The notes under the pieces: model-generated
The model's database searches: none
Seen by the model: the letters and a program-made list of their open reading frames with translations, nothing else
What the model was told of the DNA's origin: nothing
Source: Paenibacillus macerans
GTDB lineage: Bacteria > Bacillota > Bacilli > Paenibacillales > Paenibacillaceae
Assembly: GCF_023715465.1 (NCBI RefSeq)
Contig: NZ_JAMBOE010000019.1
Location: 1 to 64,000, forward strand
Reading direction: 5' to 3'
Length of the DNA: 64,000 bases
Made by a program: the position numbers and the translations under genes
In this document: piece by piece, positions 49,319-55,925 of the stretch
Layout of the letters: each line of letters begins with the position of its first letter
How positions within the stretch are numbered: the stretch's first letter is position 1

Positions 49319-49981
49319 ATGAAATTTTTTATCGACACAGCGAATGTAGAAGACATCAAAAAAGCTTACAAAATTGGTGTTTTGTCCGGAGTGACGACCA
49401 ATCCTTCCCTCGTCGCCAAGGAAGGCGTGAAATTCGAGGACCGGATCGCCGAAATCCTGCAGACTGTACCCGAAGTCGAATCCGTCTCCGCCGAAGTGAC
49501 GCCTGGCGCTTTAACCGCTGAAGATATGATCGCTGAAGCGAACGAGCTGATCAAAATCAACAACAACGATTCCAAGATTACGATCAAGCTACCGATGACG
49601 CTCGCCGGGCTGGAAGCCTGCCGTTATCTTTCCCAAAAAGGCGTAAAAACCAACGTGACGCTCATCTTCACCGTCAACCAGGCGCTGCTTGCCGCACGCG
49701 CGGGCGCCACATACGTATCGCCGTTTCTCGGCCGCCTGGACGATATTTCGGAAGACGGCGTGCAGCTTGTTTCGAAAGTGGCCGAAGTATTCCGCATTCA
49801 CGGGCTGGAATCGCAAATCATCGCCGCTTCCGTACGCCACCCGGACCACGTGACCCGCGTCGCGCTGGCCGGCGCGCATATCGCCACGATTCCGTTTAGC
49901 GTGATCGAACAGTTGACCAAACACCCATTAACCGATCAGGGATTGGAAAAGTTCGCCGCAGACTGGAAAAAATCGCTGTAA
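49319..49981 (+). CDS. Fructose-6-phosphate aldolase / transaldolase-like protein
   Basis: The 220-residue enzyme belongs to the small class I aldolase family (FSA/TalC). It has FFIDTANVEDIKKAYKIGVLSGVTTNPSL at the N-terminus, with the Schiff-base Lys in GVKTNVTLIFT (about 83), and ISPFLGRLDDI-like region VSPFLGRLDDISEDG. It either cleaves fructose-6-phosphate or transfers dihydroxyacetone units; sequence alone does not decide. ATG 49319 follows TTGGAGGTAAGG, and its neighbour zwf supports a pentose phosphate role. A terminator follows. Confidence 0.85.
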   Translation: MKFFIDTANVEDIKKAYKIGVLSGVTTNPSLVAKEGVKFEDRIAEILQTVPEVESVSAEVTPGALTAEDMIAEANELIKINNNDSKITIKLPMTLAGLEACRYLSQKGVKTNVTLIFTVNQALLAARAGATYVSPFLGRLDDISEDGVQLVSKVAEVFRIHGLESQIIAASVRHPDHVTRVALAGAHIATIPFSVIEQLTKHPLTDQGLEKFAADWKKSL

Positions 49982-50009
49982 CACCCGGATTTCCGGGTTC
50001 CTCCTTATG

Positions 50010-50046
50010 GACCGCCGTCTCGGCCTCGCCGAGGCGCGGTCTTTTT
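50010..50046 (+). terminator. Terminator of the zwf operon
   Basis: GACCGC...GCGGTC with an inner CTCGGC/GCCGAG stem, followed by TTTTT. Confidence 0.88.
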
Positions 50047-50215
50047 GCGTATCGAAGCATGCCCCCGGCCAGGATAACTTGGACACTTTCTCTCCGGCAA
50101 GGCAGGAACTTTACGGAACTTTGTCGAAATTTAACCTTAACAAACTAGCAGACGGTTGCTGGAATAACGTGAGTATGCCCGGCGGGCGGCGGCTCCTCTT
50201 GAGGAACGAAACATA

Positions 50216-50294
50216 AGGGCAAAAAATTCCGCTAATGAAGATGAACATGGCCGTTCTGGAAAATAAGGCCGTAAAGTTCCGCTATTTTTATGAG
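50216..50294. repeat. Interspersed repeat family B, locus 3
   Basis: Two units, AGGGCAAAAAATTCCGCTAA and AAAATAAGGCCGTAAAGTTC followed by CGCTATTTT, are joined by GATGAACATGG, the same arrangement as at 45281-45362. The rest of 50047-50374 shows no recognisable gene. Confidence 0.65.
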
Positions 50295-50374
50295 GTGGGT
50301 GGGTGCCCAGCCGCTGATTTGCCGGGTTCTTTCCAGGATCGTTCCGCTAGATTCAAACTCGAGGTGACCTTGTT

Positions 50375-51049
50375 TTGACTATTCTGAAAAACGATTGGGC
50401 CCCGTTCCTGGAGGCCGAATTCGCGAAACCGTACTATTTGCAGCTGCGCAAATTCCTGGCGAACGAATATAAAACGAAAACGATTTATCCGGACATGTAC
50501 GATATTTTTAACGCGCTTCATTATACCTCTTTCGCTGACACGAAGGTCGTTATTTTAGGGCAGGACCCTTATCATGGACCGGGGCAAGCCCATGGGCTAA
50601 GCTTTTCCGTGAAACCGGGAATTAAGCCCCCTCCTTCCCTGCAAAATATTTTCAAAGAACTGCAGGACGATTTGGGCTGCTCCATCCCCAATAACGGCCA
50701 CCTCGTACCGTGGGCCAAGCAGGGCGTGCTGCTGCTCAACACGGTGCTGACCGTGCGCGCGGACACGCCGAATTCCCACAAGGATATGGGCTGGGAGAAC
50801 TTCACCGACAAAGTGATCGAGACGTTGAACCAGAAGGAGGAGCCGGTTGTGTTCCTGCTGTGGGGCAGCCATGCCCAGAAAAAAGCGGCGCTTATCCATA
50901 ACAGCAACCATCACCAGATCCGAACGCCGCACCCGAGCCCCTTGTCCGCCCATCGCGGATTTTTGGGCAGCCGGGCTTTTTCGCGGGCAAACCAGTTTTT
51001 GCGGGACAAGGGGCTCCCTGAAATCGATTGGCAGCTTCCGAATTTGTAA
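50375..51049 (+). CDS. ung: Uracil-DNA glycosylase
   Basis: The 224-residue enzyme removes uracil from DNA (base excision repair). The water-activating motif is GQDPYHGPGQAHGLSFSV with catalytic Asp, and the C-terminal loop HPSPLSAHRGF with catalytic His is intact. TTG is the start, with GAGGTGACC upstream. It is convergent with the SDR gene, with 6 bp between the stops. Confidence 0.95.
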   Translation: MTILKNDWAPFLEAEFAKPYYLQLRKFLANEYKTKTIYPDMYDIFNALHYTSFADTKVVILGQDPYHGPGQAHGLSFSVKPGIKPPPSLQNIFKELQDDLGCSIPNNGHLVPWAKQGVLLLNTVLTVRADTPNSHKDMGWENFTDKVIETLNQKEEPVVFLLWGSHAQKKAALIHNSNHHQIRTPHPSPLSAHRGFLGSRAFSRANQFLRDKGLPEIDWQLPNL

Positions 51050-51055
51050 CTCAAC

Positions 51056-51850
51056 TTAGAATACGCTGCGGACCAATCCTCCGTCGATCCGCAGCGCGGC
51101 GCCGTTGATCGCCGAGGATAACGGGCTGCTCAAGTAAGTCACGAAATGGGCGATTTCCTCCGGACGGATCAGCCGCTGGATGATCGATGTCGGGCGGTTT
51201 TCCGCCATGAATTTCTTTTCCGCCTCTTCGATCGTCAGCTGCTCGTTCGGGTACAGCGTGTCCAGCATCTTCTCCACCCCTTCGGTCAACGTCGAGCCGG
51301 GCATGACCGTGTTGACCGTGACCCCGGTCCCTTTCGTCAGTTCGGCCAAGCTGCGGGATACCGAGAGCTGCATTGTTTTCGTTGCGCTGTAATGCGCCAT
51401 TTCCAGCGACGGCATCACCGCGGCTTCGCTGGCGACGAAGATGACCCGCCCCGTCTTTTTTTCCAGCATCCGTTTTAAATACCCGCGGGTCAACCGGACG
51501 CCGCTCATCACATTGACTTCAAAAAACTTGAACCATTGCTCGTCAGGGATATCGAAATATTCGGCCGGCTCAAAAATCCCGAGATTGTTGATCAAAATGT
51601 CCAGGTCCGGATAATCGTCCATCACCTTGTTGCATCCATCCTCCGTGCCCAAATCGGCAGCCGCCGTTTTCAGCACCGCCGCAGGATATTGCGCTTGAAT
51701 CTCCGCGATGGCCTGGTTAACCTTCTCCTCGCTTCGGCCGTTCACAAGCACGGTCACGCCTTCCGCCGCCAGTGAAGCGGCAATCGCTTTGCCGATGCCG
51801 GCCGTGGACCCGGTAACGAGCGCCGTTTTCCCTTGAAGTTGCAAATCCAT
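51056..51850 (-). CDS. SDR family oxidoreductase
   Basis: The 264-residue classical short-chain dehydrogenase/reductase has the dinucleotide motif TGSTAGIGKAIA, NNLG near residue 87, the catalytic Ser region VASEAAVMPS and YSATK (Tyr, Lys), and the C-terminal SINGAALRIDGGLV. Substrate unknown. ATG 51850 has GGAGGGATGG upstream. The terminator was not identified. Confidence 0.88.
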   Translation of the reverse strand: MDLQLQGKTALVTGSTAGIGKAIAASLAAEGVTVLVNGRSEEKVNQAIAEIQAQYPAAVLKTAAADLGTEDGCNKVMDDYPDLDILINNLGIFEPAEYFDIPDEQWFKFFEVNVMSGVRLTRGYLKRMLEKKTGRVIFVASEAAVMPSLEMAHYSATKTMQLSVSRSLAELTKGTGVTVNTVMPGSTLTEGVEKMLDTLYPNEQLTIEEAEKKFMAENRPTSIIQRLIRPEEIAHFVTYLSSPLSSAINGAALRIDGGLVRSVF

Positions 51851-52022
51851 GATCCATCCCTCCATAACTCTCCTGATATTTCCTGATCCATTATGTTATT
51901 ATGCACTCAGAGACCGGGAAATTAACAGTACGCACTTAGCGGTAACATAGGCACCAAAAAGTGCCTTTGGCGACCGCGCCATCGCCCCTGGAATGAGTGC
52001 TCCGATGAACCGATACAAACTT

Positions 52023-52589
52023 TTACTCCTGCTTCTCCAAGGCATCGGCCAAAGACACAAGCTTGTTTACCGTCTTCCAGTTGCGAACGGTGACGGATTC
52101 GTCCAGCTTCTGCAGATTCGCCGCCAGCTTGGAGTTGCGGACGCTATCGGAGAACAGCAGATAAACCTCCCTGCCAGCCGTGCGGAATTGCTCCTTGTCG
52201 TTCGCGTAAACGGCAAATCGCTCCAGCGCCTCCGCCGAAGGCTCGCCCGGCAAAAACGCCACGTACAAGCATTCTCCCACCGCAGTCGATTCCGCCGCGG
52301 ATACTTCCTCTGCCGTAAACGGGCAGCCTGCCGCTGCGCCTTGCAGCTCCGCAGCCGTTCTTAAGACGACAGGAACGTCCAAGCCGAAGTCCTGGCGGAT
52401 AATCTGTTCGATCCGTACGGCCAGCGCCCCCTCTCCCTCATCCGCTGCGAACAGCACATTTCCGCTTTGAATATAGGTTTGCACCTCTTTTAAACCGTTG
52501 TCCGTTAATGATCGTTTCAAATCCGCCATCTTGATCTTGTTTTTGCCGCCGACGTTAATGCCCCGCAGCAGCGCAATATAAACTGTCAT
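52023..52589 (-). CDS. DUF1697 family protein
   Basis: The 188-residue protein starts TVYIALLRGINVGGKNKIKM and contains IQSGNVLFAADEGEGALAVRIEQ, both characteristic of the DUF1697 family (about 180 residues, unknown function, cytoplasmic). ATG 52589 follows CAGGGAGGATGG. It is separated from the SDR gene by about 170 bp on the same strand. Confidence 0.82.
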   Translation of the reverse strand: MTVYIALLRGINVGGKNKIKMADLKRSLTDNGLKEVQTYIQSGNVLFAADEGEGALAVRIEQIIRQDFGLDVPVVLRTAAELQGAAAGCPFTAEEVSAAESTAVGECLYVAFLPGEPSAEALERFAVYANDKEQFRTAGREVYLLFSDSVRNSKLAANLQKLDESVTVRNWKTVNKLVSLADALEKQE

Positions 52590-52667
52590 GTTCCATCCTC
52601 CCTGAACTTGTACTCGGGCAACCGCCATAAATCCACTATACACCAAACCACAGATTAACCTATAAAT

Positions 52668-52707
52668 GAGTGTTCAAAAATCCGGCTTTTCAGCATTGAG
52701 AAGGTTA
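52668..52707. mobile_element. Partial copy of the 36.9-kb MITE (one end only)
   Basis: GAGTGTTCAAAAATCCGGCT and the following TTTTCAGCATTGAGAAGGTT match the inverted right end of the MITE at 36897-37074 (GAGTTAAAAAAGTCGGCTTT and the following TCAGCACCGAGAAGGTT) with a few differences. The rest of the element is absent, so it is a decayed or truncated copy. Confidence 0.6.
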
Positions 52708-52774
52708 AGGGTAACAGGCGCCCAGCTTTCGCATAGTGTATAGGAAAACCGTTCATAGAAAGGAGAACGTTTCC

Positions 52775-53458
52775 TTGTTCAATTACTACTATCGGCACTG
52801 CCCCGCTGAGCACTATCCTTATACGATTCAGCCCGGAGACACGCTGAATTACATCGCGTTCCGGCTGGAATCGAGCGTGTCGCGCATTCTCGCGGCCAAT
52901 CCGGGGATCGACCCGAACACTCTCCAGGTCGGCCAGGTGATCTGCATCCCGTCCTGTCCGCCCAATCACTTCTCGAAAATCATTGAGCCCGGGGATACAC
53001 TGTATGCCATCGCACAGGCCTACGGAGTCAGCGTTTCCAGCATTTTGGAGGCCAACCCGGGAACGGATCCGAATTCTTTGCGGGTCGGCCAGCGCCTCTG
53101 CATCCCCGCCATCGGGGCCGGAGGAGCGGCCGATATCTCGGGGATTCGCGAGACGCTCACTGCAATGCAAAGCGACATCAACATGCTGAAGGCCGAAAGC
53201 AGCGTGCAGCAGACGGAGGAAGCCAACTACGGCTCTTCCAAACTAACGACCCGCGTGCTTAGCGTAACGCCGCGCGAAATCCGGTTTGAAGCCGTTCCCG
53301 TCACGTTCGCCGGCTCCTACCGCGGCCATTACACCGGAGGCAAAAGCTATCCCTACTACCTGGATGCCGCCATGGGTGGACGGCGGGGAATCACGGTCAA
53401 AGACAATTTCGGGGTGTGGCATTCCTTCAATTACACGGTAGAAACAGAGGCGCAATAG
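52775..53458 (+). CDS. LysM repeat protein, probably spore- or wall-associated
   Basis: The 227-residue protein has two LysM domains (YTIQPGDTLNYIAFRLESSVSRILAANPG..CIP and KIIEPGDTLYAIAQAYGVSVSSILEANPG..CIP), which bind N-acetylglucosamine polymers. A short coiled segment and a C-terminal beta domain (about 150-227, ending GVWHSFNYTVE) follow. There is no signal peptide, as is usual for spore coat LysM proteins such as SafA. TTG 52775 is the start: AAAGGAG is 9 bases upstream. Function in wall or spore assembly is inferred from domains. Confidence 0.78.
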   Translation: MFNYYYRHCPAEHYPYTIQPGDTLNYIAFRLESSVSRILAANPGIDPNTLQVGQVICIPSCPPNHFSKIIEPGDTLYAIAQAYGVSVSSILEANPGTDPNSLRVGQRLCIPAIGAGGAADISGIRETLTAMQSDINMLKAESSVQQTEEANYGSSKLTTRVLSVTPREIRFEAVPVTFAGSYRGHYTGGKSYPYYLDAAMGGRRGITVKDNFGVWHSFNYTVETEAQ

Positions 53459-53461
53459 ATG

Positions 53462-53612
53462 TTGTATGACACGTCTACGGAAAGGTATAATAGTAAGGAT
53501 CACACTTGCATTGGAGTGACTTTAGAATCATGATCCATTACATTCGCTTGCGTTAATGAAAGGTACGGATGGCGTAAACTCGGCTTTTTTTGAATTGTAG
53601 CAGCCGGGTTTA
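53462..53612 (+). promoter_or_regulatory. Promoter and structured leader of rlmA, with a short leader ORF
   Basis: TTGTAT (53462-53467), 18 bp, TATAAT (53486-53491) is a good promoter, giving a leader of about 170 nt. Inside it an ATG at 53556 could encode a 14-residue peptide ending FFEL (stop 53598-53600), but its ribosome site is weak. ACTCGGCT (53578-53585) pairs with AGCCGGGT (53602-53609). The layout resembles an attenuation leader, as often seen before antibiotic-resistance rRNA methylase genes. Confidence 0.5.
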
Positions 53613-53666
53613 TTTATCTGTGCCTTTTTTCATTCACGTAAATACGAATGAGAATGGGGTGTTTCT

Positions 53667-54596
53667 ATGTCCGCCAATGGAAAAATTACCGCATGGCAAT
53701 CCTTTTTTGCCGAATATGAGCAGCTGTTTATTTGTCCGATCTGTTCCGGCCGCATGGCCGTTGACCATTTAAAAAGCCTGATCTGTTCGCAGGGACATTG
53801 TTTTGATTTGGCCAAGCCCGGTTATGTTCATCTACTGCCGCGCGCCGCCAAAGCGACTAAATACGACGGGCGGCTGTTTGAAGCACGCCAGCTTCTGCAT
53901 GAGCGCGGTTATTTCGAACCGCTGATCTCCGCCCTTTGCGCCGAAATCGCCAACCGGCTGCCCGCCTTGGCTCCCGATAAACCTGTAATCATGGATGCGG
54001 GCTGCGGTGAAGGCTCCCATCTGTCCGCCATTTTGCACAAGTTGGGGGCCGGTCCGCTGGGTGCTCCACTAGGAATCGGCATCGACATATCCAAGGAAGG
54101 CATCCGCCTGGCAGCCAAACATGCCGCAGCAGCCGTCCAAAACGGCCGCAAGGAGCGTCCCGATATCCTATGGTGTGTCTCCGATTTGGCCAACAGCCCT
54201 TTTGCGGACGGGCGAATGCACTGCATTCTCAACCTGCTGTCTCCTTCCAATTATGCGGAGTTTAAACGCCTGCTTGCGCCTGGCGGGTTACTGATCAAGG
54301 TTGTTCCTGAGACGGAGTATCTGCAGCCTTTGCGCGCACGGTTTTACGGGGATGGTGCGAAAAAATCGTATTCGAATGCCCGCACCATCGAACGTTTTGC
54401 GGAGCATTTTGAGCTCCTCCTTTCCCGGCGGATTCAGTATCCCGTCACGCTGCGGCATGACGAGATCGGGCATTTGGTGGCGATGACCCCCTTGCTTTGG
54501 AATCTGCCGGCGGAGCAGGCGGCCCGGGTCACCTGGCAGCAACAGCTGACCGTAATGTTCGATTTCCGCATTTTAATCGGAACAAAGAAGCATTGA
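53667..54596 (+). CDS. rlmA: 23S rRNA (guanine-N1)-methyltransferase, RlmA type
   Basis: The 309-residue enzyme has an N-terminal zinc-binding segment CPICSGRMAV...CSQGHCFD (with KPGYVHLL) and a SAM domain with MDAGCGEGSHLSAI. Its homologues methylate G745 or G748 of 23S rRNA. The Gram-positive type (RlmA II/TlrB) gives resistance to tylosin-type macrolides. Which nucleotide is modified cannot be read here. ATG 53667 has GAGAATGGGG upstream. The structured leader upstream suggests regulation. Confidence 0.85.
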   Translation: MSANGKITAWQSFFAEYEQLFICPICSGRMAVDHLKSLICSQGHCFDLAKPGYVHLLPRAAKATKYDGRLFEARQLLHERGYFEPLISALCAEIANRLPALAPDKPVIMDAGCGEGSHLSAILHKLGAGPLGAPLGIGIDISKEGIRLAAKHAAAAVQNGRKERPDILWCVSDLANSPFADGRMHCILNLLSPSNYAEFKRLLAPGGLLIKVVPETEYLQPLRARFYGDGAKKSYSNARTIERFAEHFELLLSRRIQYPVTLRHDEIGHLVAMTPLLWNLPAEQAARVTWQQQLTVMFDFRILIGTKKH

Positions 54597-54617
54597 TTGT
54601 GAATGATACACGCTGGA

Positions 54618-54658
54618 CGCGAGTACCCGGGGTTAAAACCCGGCTGCTCGCGTTTTTT
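54618..54658 (+). terminator. Terminator of rlmA
   Basis: GCGAG...CTCGC closes a hairpin with inner CCCGG/CCGGG pairing, followed by TTTTTTT. Confidence 0.88.
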
Positions 54659-54714
54659 TCGTGCCAGAATGGGAATAAAAATTAGGGTACATCTAATCTG
54701 GAGGAGATTCCCTG

Positions 54715-55545
54715 ATGAAGCTGACGCCGGAACAGCACGTTCAACTGCATGGATTCAACAATCTGACCAAAACGCTAAGCTTTAATATGTACGATATTTG
54801 TTACACCCGGACGAAGGAAGAACGCGAAGCCTACATCTCCTATATTGACGACGAGTACAATTCGGATCGTCTGACGAACATTCTCAGCAACGTGGCGAAC
54901 ATCATCGGCGCCCATGTGCTGAACATCGCCAACCAGGATTATGTCCCCCAGGGGGCCAGCGTCACGATGCTCGTCTCCGAAGGCCCAGTAGTGGAGGTGC
55001 CTACCGAATCTTTTGCCGAATCTCCCGGCCCGCTTCCCGAATCCGTCGTCATGCAGCTCGACAAAAGCCATATCACCGTCCACACCTACCCGGAATACGA
55101 TCCGAACGAAGGCATCAGCACCTTCCGGGCCGATATCGACGTCTCCACCTGCGGCGAAATTTCTCCACTGAAGGCGCTCAACTACCTGATCCATTCGTTT
55201 GATTCGGACATTATGACGATCGATTACCGGGTCAGGGGGTTCACCCGGAATATTAACGGCCAGAAGCTGTTTATCGATCACGATATCAGCTCGATTCAGA
55301 ATTATATTCCCGATGAAGCGATCGAACTTTACCAAATGATCGACGTCAACGTGTATCAGGAGCATATTTTTCATACGAAATGCAAGCTGAAGCAGTTTGA
55401 TTTAAACAATTATTTGTTCGGTTACACAAAAGAGACGCTGACGCCCGAGGAGCAAAAGGAAATGACGGAAAGGCTCATTGCGGAAATGGATGAAATCTTC
55501 TACGGCAAAAATATCGAGCCGGCTCGGGTGGAGGATCCCCATTAA
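54715..55545 (+). CDS. speD: S-adenosylmethionine decarboxylase proenzyme, E. coli (SpeD) type
   Basis: The 276-residue proenzyme cleaves itself at the Ser in KSHITVHTYPE to make the pyruvoyl group that decarboxylates S-adenosylmethionine for polyamine synthesis. The catalytic Cys context is CGEISPLKAL. Length and C-terminal extension agree with the long class (SpeD 1a) found in Bacilli. AGGAGATT precedes the ATG. It stands alone with a terminator after it; no spermidine synthase gene is adjacent. Confidence 0.93.
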   Translation: MKLTPEQHVQLHGFNNLTKTLSFNMYDICYTRTKEEREAYISYIDDEYNSDRLTNILSNVANIIGAHVLNIANQDYVPQGASVTMLVSEGPVVEVPTESFAESPGPLPESVVMQLDKSHITVHTYPEYDPNEGISTFRADIDVSTCGEISPLKALNYLIHSFDSDIMTIDYRVRGFTRNINGQKLFIDHDISSIQNYIPDEAIELYQMIDVNVYQEHIFHTKCKLKQFDLNNYLFGYTKETLTPEEQKEMTERLIAEMDEIFYGKNIEPARVEDPH

Positions 55546-55550
55546 CCAAA

Positions 55551-55590
55551 AGGCTGCCCCTGACCAGATCAGGTTACGGGCAGCCTCTTC
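55551..55590 (+). terminator. Terminator of speD
   Basis: AGGCTGCCC and GGGCAGCCT form a 9-bp stem with an inner ACC/GGT pairing, followed by CTTCT without a long T-run. Confidence 0.7.
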
Positions 55591-55925
55591 TATGCATGGA
55601 AGTGCGAATGCCTTAAATTTTATAAATGATAGTTCGAAAGTAATATTTTGTAGATTTTTGATAAATATTAGGCTCTAATTATAGAATTCTATTACATCTT
55701 TTGGTATATTATGGATAGGTCGGATAACTTATCCTCTCGCAAGTCTGCTACTCCCCCCTTATATTGAAACTGAAAGTGAGGTGAACGGATCGTTTTATTG
55801 GTTTAGACGTTACTCCGGCCAGCATAATTTCGGATTTTAGGAGAAACGAGAGCTGTTTCGGCCAGTTAGCGCCGCATCTTTTGTTTTCTCGTAGAATCTC
55901 TTAAGAAGGAGGATGGAATCTGCAA
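55591..55925 (+). other. Upstream region of the cellulase operon
   Basis: About 330 bp without a gene. AT-rich at first (TTGATA-16-TATAGA around 55660-55690 is a weak promoter candidate; TATATTATGG at 55700 another), then a GC-balanced leader. AAGAAGGAGGATGG precedes the GH9 ATG with about 10-nt spacing. I see no clear cre site. Confidence 0.35.

Noticed and set aside
50007..50216. Short protein frame after the transaldolase-like gene
   Set aside because: It begins inside the terminator hairpin and has no ribosome site.
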